Assembly (NCBI GenBank): GCA_000149265.1
Contig: CH003208.1
Span: forward strand, 186,212-250,211
Direction: 5' to 3'
DNA from: Ciona savignyi
Taxonomy: Eukaryota > Chordata > Ascidiacea > Phlebobranchia > Cionidae
Length of the DNA stretch: 64,000 nucleotides
In this document: piece after piece, positions 54,001 through 63,990 of the stretch
How the letters are laid out: each line of letters opens with the position of its first letter
Position numbering within the stretch: the stretch's first letter is position 1
Made by a program: the position numbers and the translations under genes
Notes under the pieces: model-generated
The model's input: the letters and a program-made list of their open reading frames with translations, nothing else
Told to the model about the DNA's origin: nothing
The model's database searches: none

Positions 54001-57000
54001 AACTGATTTTGTCTGGTTTCTTTCGTAACTTTGTCGACTTTTAACCAAAGTTTTAAATTTCCAAACACAGACAATAAAATATTTTTATAATATAGTTTTT
54101 TTCGTTATTTATATTTATTTTAAACTTTACTTGGCTTGAAAACCTTATTCATTTTTATCCAAGCAATAAAACGACCTTTTCATTAGTTAAAATCCTTACC
54201 GGGTTAATAAATTCGATTAAAATATATTTTTATCCATTCTATGGGTTCAGGTTTTCCGTCTGAATAATTTATTGTCAGACGACGTATACCTTCTGTGACG
54301 AAATAGAAAGCACCCAAACGATCCCGCTGTGGATTGGGAGATAGAGATATGTCAAACATAGAAAGCACATATACGCTTCCCGCTGTGGTTATGATCTCTA
54401 TATCTACATGAACCCGCTTAACCTTTGCGTACTTTTCAAGTGAAACTATCCAAAACATTTCGTATTTATTTACCCCGATTTTAAGAAACAAACTAACGAG
54501 TTGGTTTAGACGGCGGGAATCGTACGTTACGCTTGGATGATGTAAGACAACATGGGCACGTAGTGGTGGTTACGAGGTTCGGGTTTAACTTTCTTTTGTT
54601 TTGCTGATTAATCTTTCGGTATCGTGCTAAGCAAGGCATAGCGGAGGGATTGGTAGGGGGTTTGGAACGAACAAAAAATCTTTTTTGTACAATACATGGG
54701 ACTGAAAGTGCTCATTTTACGCATTTGTAACAAAATTCCAATATAAATAATAAATAAACCTAATTCCACGGGTCTTTAGCTGTATATCGAAACGTCGCTT
54801 CGAAATGTCGGTTTAAAATATGTCATTCTTCGAAATGTTGCTTTTTGAAATATGTCGCCACCGCAAGGCTTTGGATACAAATCAGGGCTTTAAAGCGAGA
54901 TCAACAAATTGTCGGCAAATCACTGCAGACTGTCATTATTTCGATCCTACATTATCCCCCGAAATTTCTCATGTAAACGCGTCTCGGCGGTTAAGTGGCC
55001 GATTTGATGCCCTGTTCGCGGGACCTGCAATTTTCGGCGAAATCTAAATTGCTAGAAATGTGTGCAAATTGTCCGGATTGGTATCATTACGAGTATATTG
55101 ATTTCTTGCCCGGGTGTTTTTCTTATCTTGTTATCTCATTTATTACTACCCTATTACAAGCTACAGTGTGCTGTGGCGCTTCTGATCTTGTTTAAAACGT
55201 ATTTGAAACGCTTTGCAATTTCACCTTCAAGCAAGCAGGCACTTTACGGATCGCTTCGGGTCAAAAAGCCACAAATTCCACGAAAACACGCAAAGTTCAT
55301 TTTGAAGCTTAATCAACATTCATAGTTCCGGGGTAAAGAGGGGTCAATTCTATTGCATATTTTGGAAATTTAAACTTAAAGTGAATAGTTCAACATATAC
55401 GCATTATGTGAAAAAATTAAATTTCTGATTAAATGTAAAGGATTCACCATATTTAATGTGTGTGTTTTTACCCACGCTAGGTTTTGATATCATGATGGTC
55501 TCCTCATTAGGATCGTTTTTATGTTGAAATCTTTGTTATTTTGATCACAAACTGCTGGTCTTGTGTATAAATATTCCCAAATTACATTTAATTTTACACG
55601 AGGCGTAAACTTTTCGAGTTTTTGGCCAGAATAGCAGGGCTTATGTTGATTTGATATTAGGTGTAAAGTTCTGTGTATAAATGTCCCAATTTTACATGGT
55701 CTATAACGTGTAAATACCTATGTATAAATCTCCTTTTGTAATGTGTAAATAACGGTGCTGTATAAAAGTCCCAATTTTACATTTTTTCTGTTGTCGAGCA
55801 AAGTACTGTAGTGATATCAGCATGATTCATACACCGTAAGATTGTAATAAGATCGGATTGCCGACAGCCTACGTACAGAACTGCAACTCGAAAATAATCG
55901 TTATTTTTTTAGTTTCAACGATTCCGCATAGAATATAAAACATTTGTAATTAGCAAAAGAAAGTAAAAAAAATGATAAAAAGGCAAGTAACTTAACTTTG
56001 ATGGGCTCATTTCTAAGTTCCACCTTTTGTATTTAAATGGGCATCGGTCGCGCTACACGACCTTATTGCACGTTAATATTATTTTTACCGGGTTAAGTTT
56101 CGAACCCATAATGAGCTCGTCCCTTACACCGTTTTTTTATATATAGTTGGCATATGTATCGGTCGCGTTAACCATTCGGCCACACTACCGTATGCACGTT
56201 AATATCTTACACCACGCATAATATGTTGTAGTAATTTTGACCTCTTGTGACCGGTACATTCAAAAACTTCCTGTAATTTGCCGACGTTGGTTTCAAATGC
56301 CTCAATTTCCTCACTAAGGTCAGAGACCTTCGTAGGTCCACTCTCCCCTATTACCAAGCTATTTTACGGAATACGAACCGACGTTTCCGCAAAAGAGTCA
56401 CCACCTGGCCTTTTATAACAGATTAATTCTTTGAGCCTAAAAAAGTTCCGTTTACTCAACTCCCATTTTTAGATCAAATTATGGGATATTATTGTTTATC
56501 CCTGGGGTGTAGGAGGTATTACATGGACAATGGTTAGATTACCAACCGTCGGGCTATACGAGATATTTCAGTTTGTTGAATACGATCGAAATATATCTAA
56601 AGTTGTAGTTCCAATAATTAGCATAGTTCATTCAGCCAACGTCGGGTGGGTTCGATCTTAAAACCTTTCGACCGAAAACCCGATGGTCTAATCAACCAGC
56701 AGCTACACACGCCCAACAAAGTATTCCTGCTTAGGATAGGATATTCATGTTTATTCCCGTGAATGGGAAAACCAAGGGGTTAGCACACGGCCAATCGTCA
56801 GATCGCCTTTCACCCACCGTCGGATTACCGGAGCTATTGCGGTGTGTTGTTTATGATTGAAACGTTACTTTTATTTAGTAGAACCAATTAATCCACTTTG
56901 GTAGAACCCATAATTGCACAAGTTCCGGACCAAGTTTCGATCCTGCAACCGTTCGACTAAAAGGCAACGCACTAACCCACCAAACCAATCGGTCAAACTG

Positions 57001-60000
57001 CTCTATAAAACGATGATATTACCAACGATTTGCTTTCGTCACGGGAATCGCCGATTATTTTGATTTGCTTTCTATCGTGTCGTGTTTGCGTGTTTGTTGG
57101 AATCATTAACCATGTGGCGGATACGGCGGGTTGTATTATCAAATACTTTCGTAGCTATCTCTCGCACGAACCATTCCTGGGTGGGATTTAAAGCAGGGGA
57201 ATAAAAAGATACAGAATGTTGGTTAACGGATCGTACCCATAATCAATGAATAATGATAGCTGATATTCATATTTTTTGCAATTTAACGAATAAGCTGTTA
57301 CCGAAGCTCGTACTCTTAATCTTTTTTTAATAAACTTTTAAACGATACAAAATTCTTGGCAAAATAAATTTAAACGGCCGAAAAAATGTTGCCAATAATA
57401 ATCATTTTTAAAAATTTAAAGGGGAAATTAAAAAAATCTGTATTCTCTAAATTATGTTATAAGTCTGCTTAGATTGAATGGCAAAAAAAGAATTGTCAAA
57501 ACGTTATGTTTTAGAAAACTGTATAAAAACCAGATATTTAAAGTTTTTCTCAATTATTGCCTGGAGATAGCAGTTGGTTAAGATCAGTCACAGCACAGGT
57601 ACAATAGACGTCAAAACGAAGACTATTAAACACGTCATTAAACAAATACTTTTAGCATAATATATGACGTAAGCGGCAATAAAACCTGAAATTTTAATTT
57701 CCTTGATTTAAAACGAACCTGTCGGCTTTATGCTCTTATCGGAAGTAGCTTAATCCTGCTTAAAGGAACAAAGCGTTGATTGTTATTTAGCAACCTTTGC
57801 AGGATTAGCGTTGGTATGTTGTCAACCCGCGGCGTTTTAAGGCGTTTCGTTCATTTTTGTGGGGATTACGTAAGCGATTAAACTATCTCTGTGCTTTGGC
57901 ATGTTGTCTTGTTTGGTGCAATTTCTACTTATTTTGATTTACATGGAAATATCTAAATTTCGAATACATGATTTTAGCTAAATGAGTATATTTGTACTTA
58001 AGTTAAAAAATTAATATTTTTCTTTTTGGAAAAAAAACAGTAATTGAAAAATCACCTATCTAAAATAAAAATAAAGAAACGGAAAAAACCGACAGTGGCT
58101 TTATGGCAAGTTATACGCAAACATAAAATGAGAAATTTTTTACCGAAAAAAAAAAACGGCATGGGCGTAAAACCCAAACAAAGTTAGGATAAACCGTGGG
58201 TAATTAGTTAATCCAATATAAACATGAGTAAGCGTGTACCTAAATTGATATGCCTGTAGTATCAGTAATATAGTAAACGGAAGTTTAACTCGCTTTCCAT
58301 TGTGAAGGTTTAGTTTTAGTTTAGTTTATTCATTTTTTGCGCAATTTAAAAAAAATGACAAACAAATCAAATCACGACACAAGAACAGGAAAAGACGGCA
58401 AAGCGAAAAGTCGTTAAAACACGTCATTTAAAAAGGATATTATTTAATGAATTAAGCGGACGCGGCCGCCAAACCTAAGCGAAATAACAATAATGTGGTT
58501 CATAGTAAATCGGGAAATTCCATTCACTTAAAGGTGACAATGAAAATACGTTAAATCCATATTACGTAATAAACCACAAATATCTGGTTTCAATTGAAAT
58601 TTTAACGCAACAAAGAAACGCGTGGCGGTATAGGCCAAAGTTTGATTAGAATGTCAAATGCCAAGTATTCCAAACTTCCTAACAGTCGGCACTTCATAGT
58701 CACTCCAGCGTGACAAACGTCGTACGATAGCGTGCGGCCGTTCCGTATCCATGTGACGCGCTTGTATAAATATATACCGCGGTAGAACCGTTGCGAAGGA
58801 GTCTAACTAGCGCGGAAATGTTCGTTATAACCGGTAACCACTTCTACCGCCGTTGTCCCTATTTAAAATCATACGCCGTAACTATGAACTTGGTTTTCAA
58901 TAGAAAGTGGTTTAAAGCGTTAGTGTTAGCAGTTGGCCTTGGTCATATTAACTCTTACTGCACGCCTTGGAGATGTAAAGACACGCGATGTAAAAGTACA
59001 ATTTCCCGTAGTCAGTCGACAAAGACACCTGAGCAAAATACGAGGCGATTATAGCGTGAAAGCGGCATGAAGGTGGCCTGATAACATTGGACGAAGCACA
59101 AAGCTATAAACGGCCCTGAGTAAACACAAATTCACTTTGACTTCACTTTGATCGTCTTTTCCCACCAGCTGTGGACCCAGATATGATCGGCCTGCGTTGC
59201 GATAATAAACACATCCTACAGCGGACAGTACATTATGAACGGAATTCACCATTCCTTTCGCATTTTATCTCCGGGCTTTTAATCTGATAATACAAAGGCC
59301 AAAGAGCTATAACCTAGAGTGCCGTACTCGTATTACTATTTGCTGTTTAAAGGAGGTTTAATGCGTTTCCCTTGTCACCACAGAACGACACAGTCTGGAC
59401 AGTAGATTCCTGCACAAGTTGTAGATGTAGCAACAATATTATTTCATGCAACACAACGAAATGTAAAGACCCACTTTGTGACATTTCAAAGGTAACAAAT
59501 GTTGGATAAATTTTGACCAAAACTTTATACTTTGATCACATTTTTTTTTGAGATGTCTGAATAATTAGCTACATTATGTGGATAATGAGATTTAAACAAC
59601 TAATTAGATACCACTGGGTTAAAACAATGTAAAGTGGCTTGCTCAGGTGCACAGTAATACACCTCATGTCCACAGTCGAGCACAGTAATACACCTCATGC
59701 CAACAGTCAAGTTGCTGGAGCTATAGCTAACAAAAGGTTCAATTTGAATAAGATACCCCTGGGTTAAAGCAATCTCTCAAGAAGAGAATACATGTTAATA
59801 CACAACCAACATAATGTATATAAATAACAACATAAAAAATTAAGAAATCTCATTTACAGGGTGAATCATTTATCATTCCTGCAAACCAATGGTTGCCCTT
59901 GTTTGTTCCCCTGCAACACATAGACATTGCACTTTGGATGGAGAAGTAATCGCTGTAAGTATAGGATATTTATGTTTATCCCCGGGAATGGGAAAACCAA

Positions 60001-63000
60001 GGAGGTTAACACACGGGCAAACGTCAGATCACCTCGCGCTCACTGTTTTATATGACTGGGGGTGGGAAAACTCAGGGGGAGTTATAACATGGACATTTAT
60101 CTGATTACCTGTGCCACAACAGGTTACAGGAAATGTTGTGTTGTTTAATATGCGATGTCACTGGGTTCAGGCAATGTCAAATGGTTGCATTGGCCAAGAA
60201 AAAAAACTGAGTAGCTAGCAGCTGGTTTTGATCCCACAACCTTTATCAAAGAATCGAACTTATTCCCATATATTAAACTCCCATATATATTTATTTTTGG
60301 TCCTTTCTGTGATTTTCTTTTATTTTTTTTTATTTTCAATTTATTAACCCTGCAGCATCATCTAGTGGTGAATAATTTAAAAATAATTCAAGTCAATAAA
60401 TTGTCTTTAGCTTAATATTAGTTTTGCACCCTTTTTTTCTGTAATTTATCTGATCATTATTCTTGCGTTCATACCATATTAAATGTGTCGTTTATCCTGA
60501 TGTAATAAAATATAAAAATTTTCGTTCAAAACTTTTGTATGATTTGAAAAGTTTTAATAAATTGCAATGAAACCTAATTTTCTTCATTAAAAATTAGTAG
60601 TTTTTATACAAAATTCTTGTACAAAACAAAAGGTTCATTAAATTGCAACCAAACTTTTTTCCCGTTTTTTAAATTTTTATCAAAGGTCCTGCTTCATGTT
60701 TTTACCGTGGAAACAAAAAATGAACTAACTATTCACATTTCAATCAAATCTACAATCACAGCACAACACAGCATGGAGTGGGACGAACTGCACGATGTGT
60801 AGATGCCTCGATGGCGCCATCTCATGTCCAAGAACAATCTGCGAGACTTCCCAATGTGGATTCGGACAAATATTGAAGCATCTTCCAGGGGAGTGCTGTC
60901 GGAAGTGCGTCAGTGTTGAAGGTATTGATGCAGATGACACTCAATTAGGATAGTATAGGATAGGATATTCATCTTTATCCCCGTGAATGGGAAAACCAAG
61001 GGGGTTAACACACAGGCAATCGTCAGATCACCTCGCGCCATCGTCGGGTTAACGGAGCTATTGCAGTGTGTTGTATATGATAGACACGTTCCTTCTTTTG
61101 GTAGAACCCATTAATCCACTGGGTTTAGATCAGAATTCATGTAGTTTGTTGGGTGTATGGGATATTTATGTTTTATACCAACAAGCGTTGACACACAGGC
61201 AACCGTCCGATCAACTATTTGGCTAAAAAGTTAATAGATGTCGCCATTATCCATAGTTAAAAAATGAATAGTTAAAAAAGTAACATAAAATATTGAAAAT
61301 AGTTTACTCTAAAGACCCAACTGTGGGTATCAGGGAATCTCATACTGAGTTTTATACTGAATGTTACGTTTTACCTCGGCTGATAAGTTATTTTTCCATT
61401 TTTTCAGCATCTTGTGAATATGAAGGGAGGAGTTACAGGGATGAAGAAAGTTGGTCGTCGTCAAAGTGTGAACGAGCTCGCTGCTCTAAAGGTGCGAGTT
61501 TTATATTTCAATCAGTATATTCTCGATTATGGGGCTTTTTTCAGCTAGAAGGTTATTGGTTCCTACCTTACTACCTGGCATACAAAATGTACTTACACGC
61601 ATCAGGACCTTATATATAACGTTGGAAAACAGGAAAAAGACAGTTGTTAAAACACGTCTGTTATTCAATCAATTATTCAGTGTAGGTACAACCAGACGTG
61701 GCCAAACCTAAAATAAAAAGTTAAATTCACCCATTAACCCCCTGATCCTACACCCAGGTGAAGTAATTCGAAGTGTGGTTCAATGTGAACCGATATTATG
61801 TCACGTGGGTGAGACAGCCGCAGTGGTCGATGGTGGATGTTGTCCGACCTGTGTCGCGAGATCCTGTGTGCATGAGGTTGGTGCAATCATTGTGGTAAAG
61901 TATGCAGTGGTTTATTGAATTTTTTCGCTCCTTTATTACATTAAAGATGAATACTATAGTTATTTTAAGTTTAGTAGGCAGGATGTGTAATTTCTAAGTA
62001 TTGCCTACCAAGTTACTTGATGGTTATTTCTATCACTGAGCGGTGCCTTTTTAAGGCTTCTAAGAAATATCAACCAACTAAAAATACCGTAGTTATAACA
62101 CTTTTTGGTGGTAAAAAATGAATAAACCAAACTAAAACTAAACCACCATTTTATGTCAGAGCCGAGAATATTCATCTGGCGAAATTGTCCAAGTTGATCG
62201 GTGCCAACGATGTGTTTGCTTCGCTGGAGAAGTGTCGTGTCATAGAGAGGTTTGTCCTGAATTGACGTGTCATCAAGGTCAACAAGAGGTCACCAGACCT
62301 GGTGCTTGCTGTCCTGAATGCGTCCCTGTCCAAGGTAACTGTGTGAAGTGATACGAACCAACAGTTTAAGCTTTTCTGGTTTGATGTAATGGGATTTATC
62401 CGGTTAAATAGCTCAGTGGGTTACTTTGTTGCCTTTCAGTTGAAGAGTCACTGGTTCAAAACTGATCTTTAGCTAGTTGCTTGTGTTCTTTGGCATTGTG
62501 TCCTGGCACTTAATGTGATTTTTGCCCATGTGTTAACGCCCCTTGCGTTTTCCCATTCAATCATGAATATTCTGTGACCAAATGATGTATTATTAGCCAC
62601 ACTATTTTTCAAATGCAGAAAGAAACAGCATGTTCCAATAAAAAAATCATCACAAACTAAAAGAAAAGCATCACAAATTGGGCTTAAACTAAAATTTTAG
62701 TTAGTTAACTCTTCACACCTCTTGTGGTCTGCTTTGCTTATTTTACGTTTGTGTTAATATGCTGGTAAAAGATGGTAGCACAGTACAGGCTTCAAATGCC
62801 CAAGCACATAAAACATTTTTTATGTTAATTTACTTTTTTAAAAAATCGACTGAAACCCAACTTACCCCCCCTCGATCCTCCACCAGATCACTGCGATTAC
62901 CACGGCACAAGGTATTACCATGGAGACCTGTGGAACATCACCCATTGTGAGGTGGCTGTGTGTAACAATGGGAATGTGAGGTCACTTCCGCTACAATGCA

Positions 63001-63632
63001 CCCCTGTCACCTGCAAATGGGTAAGTTTGGGGATTTATAAAAAAAATGGGGTATTCTGCATATTTTACTTCATTTTTACTATATTTTAGTGTAGCTGGCG
63101 GATAGAAGTAATAAAATCAATTTTACCTTTCATAATTATGGTGGATTGTCCAATTTCCTTATTTATGTTTATATTTTAAACATTTGTTTGTGTAAGATAT
63201 TTTCTTTTTGTTAATGTTGTGAATGTTTGTCTTTATATGAAATTTCTATTTTTTTAATATTTTGAACGTTTATGTTATATAATATTTCTATTATTATTTA
63301 TATTTCGAACATTTGTGTTTATATGATATTTCTATTTTTTATTTATATTTTAAATATTTGTATTGATATAATATTTCTATTTTTATTTCTATATTCAAGT
63401 ATTTGTGTTTATATGATATTTCTATAGAATGAAAAGTTAATCCACACCTCATGCTGTCCGGAATGCATCACTATCCCCCCATTATGTCATCACAATGGGT
63501 TGGAATACCGGAACGAAGATGAATGGAGAGTTGACCAATGTACGAGCTGCGCTTGTCACAAGGGGAATACCCAGTGCTACCGGACCTCCTGCCCCCTGTG
63601 CCCCAATAACACAGTTCCCATCATGGTTCCAG
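42100..63632 (+). CDS. Secreted multi-VWC protein, kielin/chordin/BMPER-like, continues past the window
   Basis: Proteins of this kind bind BMP ligands outside the cell. Exons: 42100-42148, 42949-42980, 59384-59491, 59860-59954, 60762-60921, 61408-61491, 61758-61876, 62160-62334, 62887-63020 and 63428-63632, with a phase 1 end so further exons must follow. Residues 1-16 (MDTRIFILFLILHYTS) are a signal peptide. VWC1: GQCTDNGIYRN plus NDTVWTVDSCTSCRC. VWC2: HCTLDGEVIA then WSGTNCTMCRC to GECCRKC. VWC3: SCEYEGRSY to GGCCPTC. VWC4: RCQRCVCFAG to ACCPEC. VWC5: HCDYHGTRYYHGD to SCCPEC. VWC6 starts LCHHNGLEY. No CHRD, VWD or TIL domain is visible in the window, so KCP, BMPER or chordin cannot be separated. 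Exon 4 (95 nt) is two bases too long: it begins in frame (GESFIIPANQ) but the expected CCxxC is out of frame and a stop follows. Intron 2 is 16.4 kb, far longer than any other here. Confidence 0.92.
42780..42895 (-). repeat. R3 dispersed repeat
   Basis: TTTAGTTTATTTCTTCCACG, AAACACGCAGCAGGACCC, AAAAGACGGCAAAATGACAG, TCACGTCTATAATCCAAC. It lies in VWC intron 1, close to exon 2. Confidence 0.82.
43570..44035 (-). mobile_element. Run of four S2 SINE copies, head to tail
   Basis: Units near 43570-43670, 43688-43795, 43800-43905 and 43922-44030. Each has a reversed B-box-like element (for example TTTCGAACCAGTG, TTTCGAACCCATGG), a GTTAACCATTCGGTCACAC-like head, and TTTTTACCGG/TTTTTTAC borders. The units differ, so they were not copied recently. 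Confidence 0.85.
44091..44135. promoter_or_regulatory. Pair of GTCACGTGAC palindromic E-boxes
   Basis: Identical 10-mers at 44091-44100 and 44126-44135, 35 bp apart, in GC-richer sequence within VWC intron 2. GTCACGTG is bound by USF/MITF/TFEB-type bHLH-zip factors. A regulatory role is inferred from the pairing only. Confidence 0.45.
44200..52150. other. Central part of VWC intron 2, no gene recognised
   Basis: About 8 kb of mostly unique-looking sequence with scattered GC-richer islands (44690-44800, 48480-48560, 49100-49330, 50500-51030). Several short open frames exist but none has a domain or conserved-looking splicing. It may contain enhancers. CRE-like TGACGTCA occurs near 45580. Confidence 0.5.
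52151..52359 (+). mobile_element. hAT-type MITE
   Basis: 209 bp with ends CAGTGATTCCCAAACTG and TAGTTTGGGAACCACTG. Flanking 8-mers ATCTATAG and ATCTACAG differ at one base. Confidence 0.92.
53035..53245 (+). repeat. Diverged tandem units ending in an S2-like 3' part
   Basis: Three units built on AACTCGACCCATTCGTATA and CGGTCTTAATGACG, the last followed by ACAGGTTCAAAACTCATCCC, an S2-like B-box and end. This is another local amplification of S2-related sequence. Confidence 0.65.
54204..54491 (-). CDS. Unrecognised ORF of 95 codons inside VWC intron 2 (possible exon, nested gene or pseudogene)
   Basis: An open frame on the strand opposite to the host gene with a protein-like composition: alternating hydrophobic strands and charged turns. 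Examples are YEMFWIVSLEKYAKVKRVHV, VYVLSMFDISLSPNPQRD, LGAFYFVTEGIRRLTINYSD and PIEWIKIYFNRIY, ending in TAA. The strand pattern is like a beta-sandwich domain but I cannot name the family. There is no signal peptide. Upstream sequence (54495-54600) is tRNA/SINE-like, so the ORF may begin at a cryptic acceptor or be a retro-copied or captured fragment. Chance is possible but the composition argues against it. Confidence 0.4.
   Translation of the reverse strand: MFLKIGVNKYEMFWIVSLEKYAKVKRVHVDIEIITTAGSVYVLSMFDISLSPNPQRDRLGAFYFVTEGIRRLTINYSDGKPEPIEWIKIYFNRIY
55550..55790 (+). repeat. Diverged repeats around TATAAATGTCCCAATTTTACAT
   Basis: Four copies of a roughly 50-70-bp motif: TGTATAAATATTCCCAAATT, TGTATAAATGTCCCAATTTT, TGTATAAATCTCCTTTTGTA and TGTATAAAAGTCCCAATTTT, spaced irregularly. 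Confidence 0.7.
55995..56192 (-). mobile_element. Two S2 SINE copies
   Basis: The first is partial (GCATCGGTCGCGCTACACGACC end). The second is full: TTTACCGGGTTAAGTTTCGA, ACCCATAATGAGCTCGTCC, CATATGTATCGGTCGCG, TTAACCATTCGGCCACAC. Confidence 0.85.
56475..56700 (-). mobile_element. S1-like SINE, old
   Basis: GGGATATTATTGTTTATCCC, GGACAATGGTTAGATTACC, CCGTCGGGCTATACGAG, AAAACCTTTCGACCGAAAAC. Confidence 0.65.
56733..56998 (-). mobile_element. S1 SINE
   Basis: GGATAGGATATTCATGTTTA, GGCCAATCGTCAGATCGCC, GAGCTATTGCGGTGTGTTGT, CGATCCTGCAACCGTTCGAC, ending ACCAAACCAATCGGTC. Confidence 0.92.
58318..58500 (-). repeat. R3 dispersed repeat, long copy
   Basis: TAGTTTATTCATTTTTTGCG, AAATCACGACACAAGAACAGG, AAAGCGAAAAGTCGTTAAAA, GGACGCGGCCGCCAAACCTA. 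This gives the full reversed R3 layout. Confidence 0.88.
58765..58776 (+). promoter_or_regulatory. TATA-box candidate upstream of a small ORF
   Basis: TATAAATATATA in GC-rich surroundings, 53 bp before an ATG at 58818. It could start a separate small transcript or an alternative VWC transcript 600 bp before exon 3. Confidence 0.4.
58818..59054 (+). CDS. Hypothetical small secreted Cys-containing protein
   Basis: 78 codons downstream of the TATA candidate. The internal Met at 58884 is followed by a signal-peptide-like stretch (NRKWFKALVLAVGLG), then NSYCTPWRCKDTRC and a Ser/Thr/Arg-rich tail ending RRL. It lies within VWC intron 2 on the same strand. None of its possible donors joins exon 3 in phase, so it is more likely a separate unit or chance. 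I do not recognise it. Confidence 0.3.
   Translation: MFVITGNHFYRRCPYLKSYAVTMNLVFNRKWFKALVLAVGLGHINSYCTPWRCKDTRCKSTISRSQSTKTPEQNTRRL
59649..59710 (+). repeat. 31-bp tandem duplication
   Basis: Two copies of GCACAGTAATACACCTCATG followed by TCCACAGTCGA or CCAACAGTCAA. Confidence 0.95.
59961..60250 (-). mobile_element. S1 SINE composite starting 6 bp after VWC exon 4
   Basis: ATAGGATATTTATGTTTATC, AAACGTCAGATCACCTCGCG. A second, older S1-like sequence begins near 60052 (GGGTGGGAAAACTCAGG) and continues to the head (TTTTGATCCCACAACCTTTA). Confidence 0.82.
60650..60735 (+). repeat. R3 dispersed repeat, fragment
   Basis: TTATCAAAGGTCCTGCTTCA, TGTTTTTACCGTGGAAAC, AAAAAATGAACTAAC, about 25 bp before VWC exon 5. 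Confidence 0.7.
60948..61130 (-). mobile_element. S1 SINE after VWC exon 5
   Basis: GGATAGTATAGGATAGGATA, AATCGTCAGATCACCTCGCG, GAGCTATTGCAGTGTGTTGT, GGTAGAACCCATTAATCCAC. Head missing. A further fragment lies at 61155-61215. Confidence 0.9.
61615..61720 (-). repeat. R3 dispersed repeat
   Basis: AACAGGAAAAAGACAGTTGT, TAAAACACGTCTG, CGTGGCCAAACCTAAAAT. Confidence 0.7.
62400..62575 (+). mobile_element. S1 SINE, diverged
   Basis: AAATAGCTCAGTGGGTTACT, GTCACTGGTTCAAAACTGAT, then a deletion, then CATGTGTTAACGCCCCTTGC and AATCATGAATATTC. Confidence 0.75.
63170..63427 (+). repeat. AT-rich tandem array up to VWC exon 10
   Basis: Four to five units of about 50 bp built on ATTTGTGTTTATATGATATT and TCTATTTTTATTTATATTT. 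The last unit ends TTCTATAG directly at exon 10. Confidence 0.88.
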
Positions 63633-63694
63633 GTTTGTAGTTCTTTTCTGATGGTCAAATTGATTGGAACGTCGGTCTTGTTTTTGTTTTCCCA

Positions 63695-63990
63695 TTGTCA
63701 AGTTGGTTAGAGTGTTGGCCTTTAGCCGAAGGGTCGTAAGATCGAAACCTGCAGCCAGCTGATCTTGATTTAAACCGTAGCTTGGTGGGTTGGTGCATCA
63801 CATTTTAGCCGAAGGGTTGCAAGTAGAAACTGGTCGCCAGCTAGTTATTGAACCTTTTACCTTTCGGCTAAAAGGCGACTTGGCCAGATCGAAACTGGTC
63901 GACAGCTAGTTGGTTGTGTCCTTGGGTAAGGCACCTAGTTGACATGCCTTAACCCAAGAAATTAATGGGTAGTAGGACTAGTAGGTTCTA
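63695..63990 (+). mobile_element. S1 SINE with multiple heads
   Basis: Three forward head copies (AGCCGAAGGGT near 63725 and 63810; CAGATCGAAACTGGTCGAC at 63885) and one reversed head fragment (CCTTTTACCTTTCGGCTAAA) precede TTGTGTCCTTGGGTAAGGCA. The 3' end reaches the window edge region. Confidence 0.82.
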
